Assembly (NCBI GenBank): GCA_002842875.1
Contig: PHEF01000030.1
Location: 4,208-44,659 of the forward strand
From: Alphaproteobacteria bacterium HGW-Alphaproteobacteria-3
Lineage (GTDB): Bacteria > Pseudomonadota > Alphaproteobacteria > Parvibaculales > Parvibaculaceae
Length of the DNA stretch: 40,452 nt
Direction: 5' to 3'
Under the pieces are notes generated by a model. That model made no database searches. It was not told where the DNA came from and worked only from the letters and a program-made list of their open reading frames with translations. The position numbers and the translations under genes are program-made. Of the stretch, positions 18,144 through 26,620 are shown one piece after another (position 1 is the first letter of the stretch; every line of letters starts with the position of its first letter).

Positions 18144-19220
18144 TCAGGCGACTTCCTTTTCGCGGCGGCCGAAGGCCGTTGCCCGGTCCTCGCTCTCCGG
18201 CAGTTCGAGTTCCCCGGCGGCAACGAGCTTCTTCAGATAGTTGAAGGTGCGCATGGTCTGCGTGACGAGATGATCGCCCGCCCCATAGCCCGGATAGCGC
18301 TTCTCGCCGTCGATGAACTGCCGCAGCGGCTCGATCAACGTGTCGTAGTCGAGCGAGCAGAAGAGCGGGAATGAGAAGCGCTCATCGGGCACGTTGCGCA
18401 CGCGATGCGGCGTCGCGATGAAGCGGCCATTCGTCATCGCTTCCAGCATGTCGCCGATATTGATGACGAAGGCGCCCTCGACGGGCGGTACGTCGATCCA
18501 GTCGCCATTGGCGTTCATCACCTGAAGGCCCGGTGCCGTCACATAAAGGATGGTGAAGCACTCGTAATCCGTATGCGCGCCGATGCCCCACTCGGCTCTC
18601 TGTCCTTCAAGGGGCGCACGGGCGGGGTCCGCCGGGTAATGCACGAGGCGAAGCTGCGAGGGCGGCTTTGTCAGCCATTGCTCGAAATGGTCTTCCGGCA
18701 GTCCGAGCGCCAGCGCGAAGCCTTCGAACAGCTTGTGGCCGAGCGCCGTCGCCGCCTCGTAATAGGCATAGACGTCGCGCTGCATCTGCGGCAATTCGTC
18801 CGGCCACTGGTTCGGCCCGAGCATGCGGTAGCCGAGCACATGGTCCGGGTCGTCGTCGGGCAGTTCGATCGACAGGTCGAAAGCTTCCTTCTTGTCGATC
18901 TTCGCGGGGTCCGTCCCGTCGTAAAAGCCTTCCTCGCCGGTCGGCACATAGCCGCGATGGGCGCGCGACTTGCCGATATAGAGATCCATCTTCTCTTCAA
19001 GCGGGCGCGCGAAGAATTCGGCGGCGCGCGCCTCGAGCTTTTCGATCATCTCGCGCGGGATGTTGTGGCCCTTCACATAGAGGAAACCGACATTCCCCGC
19101 CGCATCGGCCATCTCCGCCGCGACGCGCATCTTCGCCTCTTCGTCCTCGCCGAAAAGGGCCGAGATGTCGATGACGGGAATGCTCGTGAAGGCCGCGCCT
19201 TTCGTTTCGGTCTCTCTCAT
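18144..19220 (-). CDS. Isopenicillin N synthase-like Fe(II) oxygenase
   Basis: A 358-aa protein of the non-heme iron, 2-oxoglutarate-type oxygenase superfamily (isopenicillin N synthase-like). It has an N-terminal DIOX_N-type segment (I-P-V-I-D-I-S, residues 14-20) and a jelly-roll core with iron ligands His216, Asp218 (AHTDYEC) and His272 (TPHRV). The Arg281-x-Ser283 pair normally binds the 2-oxoglutarate carboxylate, so it is probably a true dioxygenase, not a beta-lactam synthase. Substrate unknown. ATG 19220 has a GGGAG site and overlaps the stop of the HRI1-like gene by 4 bp. A much longer frame extends upstream but only overlaps neighbours. Confidence 0.9.
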   Translation of the reverse strand: MRETETKGAAFTSIPVIDISALFGEDEEAKMRVAAEMADAAGNVGFLYVKGHNIPREMIEKLEARAAEFFARPLEEKMDLYIGKSRAHRGYVPTGEEGFYDGTDPAKIDKKEAFDLSIELPDDDPDHVLGYRMLGPNQWPDELPQMQRDVYAYYEAATALGHKLFEGFALALGLPEDHFEQWLTKPPSQLRLVHYPADPARAPLEGQRAEWGIGAHTDYECFTILYVTAPGLQVMNANGDWIDVPPVEGAFVINIGDMLEAMTNGRFIATPHRVRNVPDERFSFPLFCSLDYDTLIEPLRQFIDGEKRYPGYGAGDHLVTQTMRTFNYLKKLVAAGELELPESEDRATAFGRREKEVA

Positions 19221-20041
19221 GAAAAGTCTCCCTTCGAAAAGACATCGGTCAGCGGCTCGCCGCGCATGTCGGTGATTTCCCAGCGCCGCGTGAACGGCTT
19301 GCCCGCGCGGTCCTGATCCAGCGTTTCGAGAAGCCCGCCCGTGAGGGCGGGTGCCAGCGGCCTGGCCTCGCGGAAGGGAAGCGTCGAGCGCTGGATGATC
19401 CAGCCCGCGCCCGTCGCCACGCCTTGCGAGATTTCGCAATCGAGAAAGTCCCGGGCGCGGTCGATGCCGTCGGCGCCCGCCACGCATTCGGCGAGCGAGA
19501 GGCCCGCAGGCGCGACGCAACCGCGCTCGCGCGCCAGCATGAAAAGACCGCCCATGCGCGCAATCGCACCTCTCTGTCCGGTCTCGCGGTCTTGAAGCCG
19601 CGCCGCCCATGAGGGCATGCCGGCGATCGGTTCGCGGTGCCAGTGCTCGATATAGGGAATGTCCTTTCCCTCCTCGATCATGGTGGCGCCCTCGACCTGG
19701 AGCCGGCCCCGGTCCGAATAGACTGCCTTCGGCTGGAAATCGATGTCGCGGCGCCATTCGAACCAGCCATCTTCCGCGACAAGCTCGCCCGCGAAGCCTT
19801 CCTGCGCCGCAAGCCAGGTCATGGCTTCGGGTCCGACGGCGGAGAGCGAGGCGATGCCGGAAAAATCCGGCCGGCCTTCCGGCTGGCGGAGATCGAGATA
19901 GAGGCCGGGCCCCTGCAGCCAATTGACGAAGCTCGTCGTGTCGCGCCGCCCGTCGGGCCAGGCGATGAGCGAGCGGCGCCAGAGGCCGGGCATGGTCTCG
20001 AGGGAGGGTTCGGGGAGGGTGGCATCGAGGGCGGCTGACAT
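19217..20041 (-). CDS. HRI1-like protein of unknown function
   Basis: A 274-aa soluble protein without signal peptide. It has two similar halves, each beginning with an arginine/tryptophan segment (W-R-R-S-L-I near 21; W-H-R-E near 134). The pattern W-L-Q-G-P-x-L-Y-x-D-L-R-x-P (41-54), the Q-E-G-F-A-G segment and W-x-R-x-I-D-F-Q-P resemble the HRI1 family, whose yeast member has two lipocalin-like beta-barrels; this assignment is from memory of the pattern and is moderate. Such barrels often bind small hydrophobic ligands. It is translationally coupled to the oxygenase gene and preceded by a LysR-type palindrome. Confidence 0.6.
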   Translation of the reverse strand: MSAALDATLPEPSLETMPGLWRRSLIAWPDGRRDTTSFVNWLQGPGLYLDLRQPEGRPDFSGIASLSAVGPEAMTWLAAQEGFAGELVAEDGWFEWRRDIDFQPKAVYSDRGRLQVEGATMIEEGKDIPYIEHWHREPIAGMPSWAARLQDRETGQRGAIARMGGLFMLARERGCVAPAGLSLAECVAGADGIDRARDFLDCEISQGVATGAGWIIQRSTLPFREARPLAPALTGGLLETLDQDRAGKPFTRRWEITDMRGEPLTDVFSKGDFS

Positions 20042-20098
20042 GAGGCCATGCTGGCGGCTTCACGGTCATTGGCCTAGACGCTAAATTTCGATGGGAGG

Positions 20099-20115
20099 CA
20101 TAGATGAAATCTATG
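20099..20115. promoter_or_regulatory. LysR-type palindrome upstream of the HRI1-like gene
   Basis: CATAGAT and ATCTATG form a perfect 7-bp inverted repeat around GAA. It contains the T-N11-A core of LysR-type regulator sites. It straddles the stop codon of the LysR gene and lies 58 bp upstream of the HRI1-like start, so the adjacent LysR protein is the obvious candidate ligand. Confidence 0.55.
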
Positions 20116-21049
20116 TATCGAGGCCGGACTCTCTCAGTTTTCCCATGATTTCCGCGAGGAACAATTCCGTCGGCGTGTTGCGGGCGGGTTCGTCCCGCGT
20201 CACCAGATAGACCTGGTAGGCAGGGAGAACCGCTTCGGGCAGCAGCGGCCAGAGCGCGCCGTCGCGGTCGAGTGTCTCGGCGGTGCAGGTCGGCAGGAAG
20301 CCGATGCCGACCCCGAGTTCGATCAGCCGCTTCGTCTCGTGCAGGTTTTCCGCATAGCCGCCGACCCTTTTGCCAAGCCCGTAGCGCTGGCGGAAATTCG
20401 CCAGTTCCTGCGGCTCGTCGAGGCCGGTCGCGATATAGGGCTCGGCGGCGAGGTCGGAGGGTTGCGGCACGGTCATGCCGTAAAGCGCGTGCGCCTTGTG
20501 GCAATAGAGCTGCTGCACCTCGCGCATCAGCGGCTGGTAGCGCAGGCCGGCATCCGGCGCGTTGTCGCAGGCGATGCCGATTTCGGACTCGCCCGATTTC
20601 AGCGCCGCGATCACCTCGCGCCAGGGCGCCACCTCGATATGGATGCCGACGCCGGGGTGATGCCGGTGGAGGCCGGCCAGCGCCGCATCGAACGCGGGCG
20701 AGACGACGGAGGAGATCATGCGGATATTGATGACGCCCTCGACGAGACCGGCGGCGAGCGCCACGTCGTGCGGGGCGGTGCGCACCGCGCCCATCATGGT
20801 CTCGCAGAGATCGTAGAGCGCGCGGCCCGCGGGCAGCAGCTCGATGCCGCTCGCCGTGCGCTTCACCAGCGTCACGCCGAGATGGTCTTCAAGCCGCTTC
20901 AACCCGGCGCTGACGCTTGGCTGCTGGCGGTTGAGCCGGCGCGCCGCCGCGCCGATGCCGCCCGCGCGAACGATTTCGTGGAAAAGCTGGAAAAGGTTCC
21001 AGTCCACCTTGCGGGCAAAACTCAGCTCGGTTTTCCTGCTGTCGTCCAT
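20111..21049 (-). CDS. LysR-family transcriptional regulator
   Basis: A 312-aa protein with an N-terminal winged helix-turn-helix (about residues 17-75, with the A-A-R-R-L-N-R-Q-Q-P-S-V-S-x-x-L-K-R-L-E recognition region) and a C-terminal effector-binding domain from about residue 95. LysR proteins usually control nearby genes and themselves in response to a small metabolite. ATG 21049 is chosen over an upstream TTG. Its downstream same-strand neighbours, the HRI1-like and oxygenase genes, are the likely targets; the gap to the first is 69 bp and holds a palindrome. Effector unknown. Confidence 0.92.
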   Translation of the reverse strand: MDDSRKTELSFARKVDWNLFQLFHEIVRAGGIGAAARRLNRQQPSVSAGLKRLEDHLGVTLVKRTASGIELLPAGRALYDLCETMMGAVRTAPHDVALAAGLVEGVINIRMISSVVSPAFDAALAGLHRHHPGVGIHIEVAPWREVIAALKSGESEIGIACDNAPDAGLRYQPLMREVQQLYCHKAHALYGMTVPQPSDLAAEPYIATGLDEPQELANFRQRYGLGKRVGGYAENLHETKRLIELGVGIGFLPTCTAETLDRDGALWPLLPEAVLPAYQVYLVTRDEPARNTPTELFLAEIMGKLRESGLDT

Positions 21050-21111
21050 GGGCACCCGTCGGCTTCGCCGCAAGCGAGTCCCGCGCGCGCGGTTTCTTCA
21101 CTATAGGCGAG

Positions 21112-21483
21112 TCAGCGCTTCGTTTTCTTCTGCCGTCTGTCGAGAAGGGCGAGCATCCCGGCGATTTCCGCCAGGCTCATCTCCGCGATCTCTTCCGAAA
21201 GACGGTTTGCAAGTTCCGTTGCCTGCGGGGCAAGACCCGAAGTGTCGATCGCGATGCGGGGATGGGAAATCCGGGCCAATCGCTCCAGCTCTTCGGCCTC
21301 GTCCCAGATCACGTTGAAATAGCCGACGATCGCCTGCACGAGGCGCCAGCTCGGACGGCCGCGTTTTCCGTGTTCGAGGGCGGAGAGATAGGCGGGCGTG
21401 ACGCGCAGCGCGGCGGCCATCTCCTTCATGGTGACGCCCCGGATGGCGCGCAATTCGCGCAGCTTGCGGCCGAAGGGGGTCAT
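21112..21483 (-). CDS. XRE-family helix-turn-helix regulator
   Basis: The 123-aa protein has an N-terminal HTH_3 domain (about residues 4-62) with recognition-helix segment T-P-A-Y-L-S-A-L-E-H-G-K-R-G, and a C-terminal part rich in Glu, Leu and Arg (80-123) that is probably helical. Targets are unknown. ATG 21483 overlaps the Smr gene stop by 4 bp and has a GAAGAG site immediately upstream. It is the last gene of the leftward Tim44-like/mltA/Smr series, so co-expression is likely. Confidence 0.85.
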   Translation of the reverse strand: MTPFGRKLRELRAIRGVTMKEMAAALRVTPAYLSALEHGKRGRPSWRLVQAIVGYFNVIWDEAEELERLARISHPRIAIDTSGLAPQATELANRLSEEIAEMSLAEIAGMLALLDRRQKKTKR

Positions 21484-22106
21484 CTCTTCTTGCGCAGCCA
21501 GACATAGAAGGCCCCGCCGCCGCCATGCTTGGGATGGGCGGGCTGAAAACCCGAGACATGGGCGCGAAGCTCCGCCTCGTTGAGCCAACGCGGAACGGCG
21601 CTGCGCAGCACGCCCTGGCGCTCCGGCACCTCATAGAAAGTCGTGCCATGCAGCGTGTGGCGCGCATAGGGAGAGGCGCCCTTGCCGGTGATGACGAGGA
21701 CGCAACGCAGCCCGCGCGCCCGCGCCGTGCCGATGAAGCCCGTCAGCGCCCGATGCGCCGCTTCCTGGCCGTGCCCGTGAAGATCGAGCGTCGCCTCCAC
21801 CTCCATCTGTCCGCGGGCAAGGCGCTGGCTCGTGCGGCGGTCGAGGCCGGTGAGCGGCGGCGGCTCGGAGGGGCGGCGCGGCGGCGGCGCGGCTGGCCGT
21901 TCGGGCAGGGGCACAAGCGATTGCGGCCGGACGGGGAGGGCTTCCTTGCGCTCCTCTTCGGGCAGCGCCTCCTCCGCTTCCGCGGGGCGCCGGGAGATCG
22001 GCTTCGCGTCCTTCGTGACGGCACGCCAGAGCTTGCGCTCCTCGTCCGTCAGATGGCGGCGCTGTCTGGATTTCGGGCGCGGCATCTTCTCTTTCCCGCT
22101 CGCCAT
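21480..22106 (-). CDS. Smr domain protein
   Basis: A 208-aa protein: a charged, proline-rich N-terminal half (1-95), then a Smr domain with DLHGHG (108-113) and the loop G-K-G (141-143). Smr domains are small nucleases or nucleic-acid-binding units found in MutS2 and stand-alone proteins; recent work links some to ribosome rescue and mRNA cleavage. The exact role here is not shown. ATG 22106 has an AGGG site; ATG 22085 is an alternative. The gene lies 32 bp after mltA, in the mltA-Smr order seen in many alphaproteobacteria. Confidence 0.9.
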   Translation of the reverse strand: MASGKEKMPRPKSRQRRHLTDEERKLWRAVTKDAKPISRRPAEAEEALPEEERKEALPVRPQSLVPLPERPAAPPPRRPSEPPPLTGLDRRTSQRLARGQMEVEATLDLHGHGQEAAHRALTGFIGTARARGLRCVLVITGKGASPYARHTLHGTTFYEVPERQGVLRSAVPRWLNEAELRAHVSGFQPAHPKHGGGGAFYVWLRKKR

Positions 22107-22138
22107 AAAAATGCCCTGTCCCGGTTCGACGGCCCCGA

Positions 22139-23263
22139 TCAGCGCGCAATGCTCTTGGGCACCAGCGCGATCAGTTCGCCTTCGGCCTTCATCCGGCCCG
22201 CGATCTCGCCCGCTTCCGCGCCCGAGCCGAAGAAGATGTCGCCGCGCTGGCGGCCCTTGATCGCCGAACCCGTATCCTGCGCGACCATCAGCCGGCGCAC
22301 GGGCACACGGGCCTTCCCGTCGACGGTGGGATGTTCGGTCGTCAGAAAGAGCAGGGTGCCGAGCGGATGATGGCTGCGGTCGACGGCGAGGCTTCGGCCC
22401 GGCGTCAGGTTCACGCCCTCGGCGCCGGGCGGTCCCATGGCGGGGTCGATATTTCTCAGTATGCGGAAGAAAATGTAGGATTCGTTGCGGCGCATCAGCG
22501 CGCGGCCCTCTTGCGGGTGCGCTTCCATCCAGGCGCGGATCGTCTGCATCGAAACTTCGTCGAGTGGCATCGCGCCCTTCTCGACGAGGAGTTTGCCGAT
22601 GGAGGTATAGGGATGGCCGGTCTTCGCCGCGAAGGCGAGACGCACGGTCTCGCCCGATTCGAGTTTCACGCGGCCCGAGCCCTGCACGTGAAGAAAGAAC
22701 GCGTCGATCGGACTTTCGAGCCAGAGAAGCGCGAGCGTCTCCGTCTCGAGCGCGCCGTCCTCGATGGCGGCGCGGTTGGGAAAACGGCCGCCGCCTTCCA
22801 CCATGCGGAAGCCGGCGGGAGGTGCCAGCACCGGCGTCTGGTAAACCCCGTGCCGTGTCAGCGACCCTTTCATCTCCGGCTCGTAATAGCCGGTGAAGAG
22901 GCCGGGTCCGCCGGAAAGACGCATGGGCGCGAACCAGTGCTGGAAGAAACCGCGCGCATTGCCGGCGCCGGGGGCAACCTTCGCCGCCGCTTCGCAGGCG
23001 GGCTGCCAGTCGCCCGCGCGCCCGTAAAGCGCATCGCCGCCTTTCGTGTCGAGCGGCGCGGCGGGCGAGAGCTTCAATATGCGTGCGCAGGATCCCCTGA
23101 AAGCCGTCAGCGCCGCCGACTGATCGTCGGTCTGCCAGCCATCGAGGGCTGCAAAGGACAAGGGGGCGGGAGAGGCGGCATGCGCGCTCATCTCATGCGC
23201 TCCGGGCGCCTGACCAAGAAGAAGTCCTCCCATGAGGAGAAGGGACGCCGCGCCGAGCCGCAT
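22139..23263 (-). CDS. mltA: Membrane-bound lytic murein transglycosylase A
   Basis: MltA cleaves the beta-1,4 glycosidic bond of peptidoglycan with formation of 1,6-anhydromuramic acid. The 374-aa protein has an N-terminal signal sequence (residues 1-22, without a clear lipobox), an MltA barrel domain with the F-T-G-Y-Y-E-P segment, and the C-terminal 3D domain in which D-T-G-x-A-I-x-G and a later D-I-F-F-G-S-G contain the catalytic/structural aspartates. ATG 23263 is preferred to GTG 23269. It sits 12 bp after the Tim44-like gene. The absence of a clear lipid-anchor cysteine is unlike E. coli MltA, so it may be periplasmic. Confidence 0.95.
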   Translation of the reverse strand: MRLGAASLLLMGGLLLGQAPGAHEMSAHAASPAPLSFAALDGWQTDDQSAALTAFRGSCARILKLSPAAPLDTKGGDALYGRAGDWQPACEAAAKVAPGAGNARGFFQHWFAPMRLSGGPGLFTGYYEPEMKGSLTRHGVYQTPVLAPPAGFRMVEGGGRFPNRAAIEDGALETETLALLWLESPIDAFFLHVQGSGRVKLESGETVRLAFAAKTGHPYTSIGKLLVEKGAMPLDEVSMQTIRAWMEAHPQEGRALMRRNESYIFFRILRNIDPAMGPPGAEGVNLTPGRSLAVDRSHHPLGTLLFLTTEHPTVDGKARVPVRRLMVAQDTGSAIKGRQRGDIFFGSGAEAGEIAGRMKAEGELIALVPKSIAR

Positions 23264-23275
23264 CGCCACCGCCGG

Positions 23276-24019
23276 TCAGTCGGAAGCGCCGGTCGCGACC
23301 AGCTTCCAGTTCGGGTCGCGGTTCTTCAGGTCGCGCTCGAAAGTCCAGATATCCGTCACTTCGCGCACCGTCACCGGGTCGCCCTCGATCACCACGCTGT
23401 CCGCGTTCTTGGTGCAGGAGGTGAGCGTGCTCTTGAAGGCGATGGTGAGCCTTGCGCGCGAGCCGTCGAGCGTGGCTCCCTTGAGGGCCGCCTTCTCGAT
23501 GCCGATGAAGCTCTGCTCGACCGTCAGGCCGTCCTTTTCGCGCGCGCTCAGGGCGTCGTCGAAACCGCGATAGACTTCGTCGTTCAAAAGCGGCTTCAGC
23601 GTTTCCCGGTCGCCCGCCGCATAGGCGGTCACGATCATTTCATAGGCCGCACGCGCGCCGGAGAGGAAGGCTTCGGCATCGAAATAACGGTCGTTCGCGG
23701 CAATCGCGTCGAGGCCGGCGGCAAGCGGCGTCCCCGGTTCGGCAATGCCGCGCCAGCGGTTTGGCGACAGGGCCTCGGCAAAGGGATCGCCGGCGGCGTC
23801 GATCCCGCGCGCCGCGCCATCGGCCTCGCCCGGCGTGCCGTCGCGGTGGCGCTTGGGCAGCGTCACAACCTTGTCGTTGCCGGCCGCATCGCCCGAATAG
23901 GGATCGTAGGGCGGGCGCTCATGCCCGGTCCGCCGTCCCAGCACGCTTCTGAGTTTCAGAAAGACGCCGACAGCGATCGCGAGCAGGATGATGTTCAGAA
24001 GATTCAAGCCGTCGTCCAT
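23276..24019 (-). CDS. Tim44-domain membrane-associated protein
   Basis: A 247-aa protein with one N-terminal transmembrane helix (about residues 4-22), a polar Pro/Asp/Gly-rich linker, and a C-terminal Tim44/MbA-type domain (about 95-245) recognised by the segment Y-x-x-I-V-T-A-Y-A-A-G-D-x-x-x-L-K-P-L-L and the later F-E-R-D-L-K-x-x-D-P-N-W-x-L. Bacterial Tim44-like proteins (TimA) are thought to be membrane-bound adaptors related to mitochondrial import; the function here is not established. The gene is divergent from fxsA and secB, which in alphaproteobacteria commonly flank it. Confidence 0.9.
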   Translation of the reverse strand: MDDGLNLLNIILLAIAVGVFLKLRSVLGRRTGHERPPYDPYSGDAAGNDKVVTLPKRHRDGTPGEADGAARGIDAAGDPFAEALSPNRWRGIAEPGTPLAAGLDAIAANDRYFDAEAFLSGARAAYEMIVTAYAAGDRETLKPLLNDEVYRGFDDALSAREKDGLTVEQSFIGIEKAALKGATLDGSRARLTIAFKSTLTSCTKNADSVVIEGDPVTVREVTDIWTFERDLKNRDPNWKLVATGASD

Positions 24020-24287
24020 TTGCCCGAGGAGCCTTTCGCACCGGAGGCCGCGCCGTCTTCCGCCACTTGCGCGGGGCTCATCTTGGCCGGAGCCGCGTTC
24101 GTGACGGGGGCAAGCCCGCCGTTACCGTTGTTCTTTCACTTATTCGTTCCTGAGCCATAACCTAGGGCATCGGGAGGTGTTTTACTACCGGAGCCATGTG
24201 GGCAAAGGACGTCCGGCACCCTATCTTTATGGTTAGTGCGGGCGCGGCCCGGCGCCCGATTTACCGGAACCCTCACGAAAGTCCGTC

Positions 24288-24827
24288 TTGCCCGCTTTCA
24301 TCTTCCTCATCTTTATCGCCGTACCGCTCATCGAAATCGTCCTCTTCATCGAAGTGGGGGGCGCGATCGGCGTCTGGCCGACGGTCGGCATCGTGCTTGC
24401 GACCGCCCTTGCCGGCGCGACGCTTCTCAGGGTGCAGGGGCTTGCGACATGGCGCCGCGCCGAAGAAGCGATGCGCCGTGGCGAGCCGCCAGTCGCTGAA
24501 ATGCTCGACGGTCTCTTCCTGATCGCCGCCGCCCTTCTCATGGTGACGCCCGGCCTCTTCACCGACAGCATCGGCTTCGTGCTCCTCATTCCTCCCCTCA
24601 GGCGCGAAATCGGGCGGTTCGCGGCGCGGCGGATGGCCGCGAGCAGCTGCTTCACGGTCTATCGGAGCGGCATGGGCATGGGACCGGGCGGTTTCGAACC
24701 GGACGGGAAAGGCGCGAGAGCCTCGCGGCCAGGCCCCATCATCGAGGGCGAAGCGGAGGAAATCGGCGGAAACGGCGAGGGGAACCAGGGGTCCGGAACC
24801 GATCCGGATTCACCCTGGAGGCAATAA
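24288..24827 (+). CDS. fxsA: FxsA family membrane protein
   Basis: A 179-aa protein with the FxsA domain (residues 1-115): an N-terminal helix F-I-F-L-I-F-I-A-V-P-L-I-E-I, a second hydrophobic stretch, and the Glu/Arg-containing segment between, ending in the conserved P-P-L-R helix. In E. coli FxsA overproduction lets phage T7 grow in F-plasmid cells; its normal role is unknown. The C-terminal 60 residues are Gly/Pro/acidic and probably disordered. No ATG fits, so TTG 24288 is used, with a weak ribosome site. It precedes secB by 89 bp. Confidence 0.88.
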   Translation: MPAFIFLIFIAVPLIEIVLFIEVGGAIGVWPTVGIVLATALAGATLLRVQGLATWRRAEEAMRRGEPPVAEMLDGLFLIAAALLMVTPGLFTDSIGFVLLIPPLRREIGRFAARRMAASSCFTVYRSGMGMGPGGFEPDGKGARASRPGPIIEGEAEEIGGNGEGNQGSGTDPDSPWRQ

Positions 24828-24916
24828 CACCTCCCACAGGCCCCGGTTTTCTTGTCCGCCACCGCGTTCCGTGATAGCCAGCAACCTTTCCGAAATCGAT
24901 AAGCGGTGAGGCAAGA

Positions 24917-25414
24917 ATGTCGGATCAGGGCTCGGCCAATGCAGGCAATGGCGGCGCACAGACGGGCGCGCAACTGCGCGTGCTGACGCAATACGTCAAG
25001 GACCTGTCCTTCGAGAATCCGAACGCGCCGCAAATGCTCGGCCCGGTGGACGAAACGCCCTCGATCGGGATCCGCGTCGATGTCGGCGTGAAGCGGATGG
25101 CCGACAGCGATTATGAAGTCGCTCTCAAGATCGGCGCCGAGGCGACGGTGAAGGACAAGACGATGTTCCTCGTCGAGATCGAATATGCGGGGCTCTTCCG
25201 CCTGACCAACATTCCCGAGCACGATCTCGAGGCGGTGCTGGTCGTCGAATGCCCGCGCCAGATCTTTCCCTTCGCGCGCCGCGCGCTCGCCGATGTCACG
25301 CGCGATGGCGGCTACCCGCCGCTGATGGTCGATCCGATCGACTTCGTGAGCCTCTATCAGCAGCGCCGCGAGCAGATGGCGCAGGAAGTCGCGGGCGCGC
25401 AGCAGCCCAACTGA
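24917..25414 (+). CDS. secB: Protein-export chaperone SecB
   Basis: SecB holds precursors unfolded and hands them to SecA for export through SecYEG. The 165-aa protein has the SecB fold: V-x-x-Q-Y-V-K-D-L-S-F-E-N-P (about residues 25-40), an acidic pair of beta strands, and the F-P-F-A-R-x-x-x-x-D-V-T-R-x-G-G-Y-P-P segment near residue 117, then a polar tail. A GAGG ribosome-binding site lies upstream. Length is normal. Its stop is 16 bp from the convergent dnaQ stop. Confidence 0.97.
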   Translation: MSDQGSANAGNGGAQTGAQLRVLTQYVKDLSFENPNAPQMLGPVDETPSIGIRVDVGVKRMADSDYEVALKIGAEATVKDKTMFLVEIEYAGLFRLTNIPEHDLEAVLVVECPRQIFPFARRALADVTRDGGYPPLMVDPIDFVSLYQQRREQMAQEVAGAQQPN

Positions 25415-25430
25415 CTGCCCGCTTCTCTCT

Positions 25431-26114
25431 TCAGCTTTTCTGGCCGAGCCAGAGCGGGTCGCCGCCCAGCGTGGCGATGAAGGCGTCATGCGCCTCGCGC
25501 TCGGCCTCGGTGAGGCGCGAGGGCAGCGCCACGGGCCGGCCGGGGCGGGTCACGCGTTCTCCCGTCTTGCCGGCCAGTTCCCTCTGCAGCACAAGGCCCG
25601 GCTGACGGCCGCCCATCATTTCCAGATAGACCTCGGCGAGAAGTTCGCTATCGAGCAGCGCGCCATGCTTGGTGCGGCCGGAATTGTCGACATTGAAGCG
25701 GCGGCACAGCGCATCGAGATTGTTCTGCGAGCCGGGAAATTTCCGCCGCGCGATGTCGAGCGTGTCGATGGTGCGCGCCATCGGCAGGGCCGCACGGCCG
25801 ATCCGCTTCAGCTCGGCATTGATGAAGCCCATGTCGAAGGAAGCGTTGTGGATGACGAGCGGATCGTCGGCGATGAAGTCGAGAAAAGCGTCCGCCACTT
25901 CGCCGAATTTCGGCTTGTCCGAGAGAAACTCGGCGGAGAGCCCGTGAACGCGGAAGGCGCCTTCCGGCATGTCGCGCTCGGGATCGACATAGGTATGGAA
26001 AAACTTTCCCGTCGCGACGTGATTGAAAAGTTCGAGGCAGCCGATTTCGACAAGCCGGTGGCCGTCCTGCGGGCTGATGCCCGTGGTTTCGGTATCGAGC
26101 ACGATCTCGCGCAT
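25431..26114 (-). CDS. dnaQ: DNA polymerase III epsilon subunit (3'-5' proofreading exonuclease)
   Basis: DnaQ supplies the proofreading exonuclease of the replicative polymerase. The 227-aa protein has the DEDDh motifs: Exo I with Asp7 and Glu9 (LDTETTG), Exo II H-N-A-S-F-D (about residues 85-90), and Exo III with His and Asp in the K-H-G-A-L-L-D-S segment (about 149-156). The C-terminal tail should bind the polymerase alpha subunit. It closes the leftward run PPSR-maf-aroE-coaE-VOC-dnaQ near the putative origin. Confidence 0.96.
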   Translation of the reverse strand: MREIVLDTETTGISPQDGHRLVEIGCLELFNHVATGKFFHTYVDPERDMPEGAFRVHGLSAEFLSDKPKFGEVADAFLDFIADDPLVIHNASFDMGFINAELKRIGRAALPMARTIDTLDIARRKFPGSQNNLDALCRRFNVDNSGRTKHGALLDSELLAEVYLEMMGGRQPGLVLQRELAGKTGERVTRPGRPVALPSRLTEAEREAHDAFIATLGGDPLWLGQKS

Positions 26115-26173
26115 GTTTATCCCGTGTCGCCCGTAACCCGCTTTCCCCCGAAAGCGGCGATGTCCATTGTCGC

Positions 26174-26602
26174 CTATCCGGCGGAGAAATGGAACGAGCC
26201 GTCTTCGCCGATGATCCCGTCCGGATTCCAGGCGACTTCCCAGAGATTGTTGTCGGGATCGGCGAAATAACCGGTATAGCCGCCCCAGAACGCATCGCCG
26301 CCCGGTCTCATGATGCGGCCGCCCGCCGCTTCGGCTTCGGCGAGCACCTCGTCGACCTCGCTTTTCTCGCGCACATTATGCGCGAGCGCGACGCCGGAAA
26401 ATCCTTCGCCGTAAGCTGCTACCTTCGCGTCCTCGGCAAGCGCCTCGCGGCCGAACAGCGCGAAGACGATGCCGCCGCACTGGAAAAAGGCGACGGTGGG
26501 ATTGCTTTGCGGCAGCGCCGTCCAGCCAAGCACTTCGTAGAACTGGCGCGAGCGGGCGACATCGGCGACACCCAGCGTGATAAAGCTTATGCGCTGTTCC
26601 AT
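26174..26602 (-). CDS. VOC (glyoxalase/bleomycin-resistance fold) protein
   Basis: A 142-aa protein with two beta-alpha-beta-beta-beta units of the vicinal oxygen chelate fold: [18 protein letters not shown] (residues 5-22) and the conserved [13 protein letters not shown] (114-126), whose glutamate is often a metal ligand. The first half has no obvious matching histidine, so a metal site cannot be shown. Substrate unknown. It lies between coaE and dnaQ, same strand, 18 bp after coaE, an unusual place. Confidence 0.88.
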   Translation of the reverse strand: MEQRISFITLGVADVARSRQFYEVLGWTALPQSNPTVAFFQCGGIVFALFGREALAEDAKVAAYGEGFSGVALAHNVREKSEVDEVLAEAEAAGGRIMRPGGDAFWGGYTGYFADPDNNLWEVAWNPDGIIGEDGSFHFSAG

Positions 26603-26620
26603 GCTTTTTCTCCTTTGCCG

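Noticed and set aside
18144..19220. Reading the oxygenase as a true isopenicillin N synthase
   Set aside because: No beta-lactam pathway genes (ACV synthetase, acyltransferase) are nearby, and related oxygenases with the same fold are common and varied.
19221..20504. Upstream extension of the oxygenase frame to 786 aa
   Set aside because: The extra part is Arg/Pro-rich, overlaps the real HRI1-like gene in another frame and has no family pattern; it is a GC-bias artefact.
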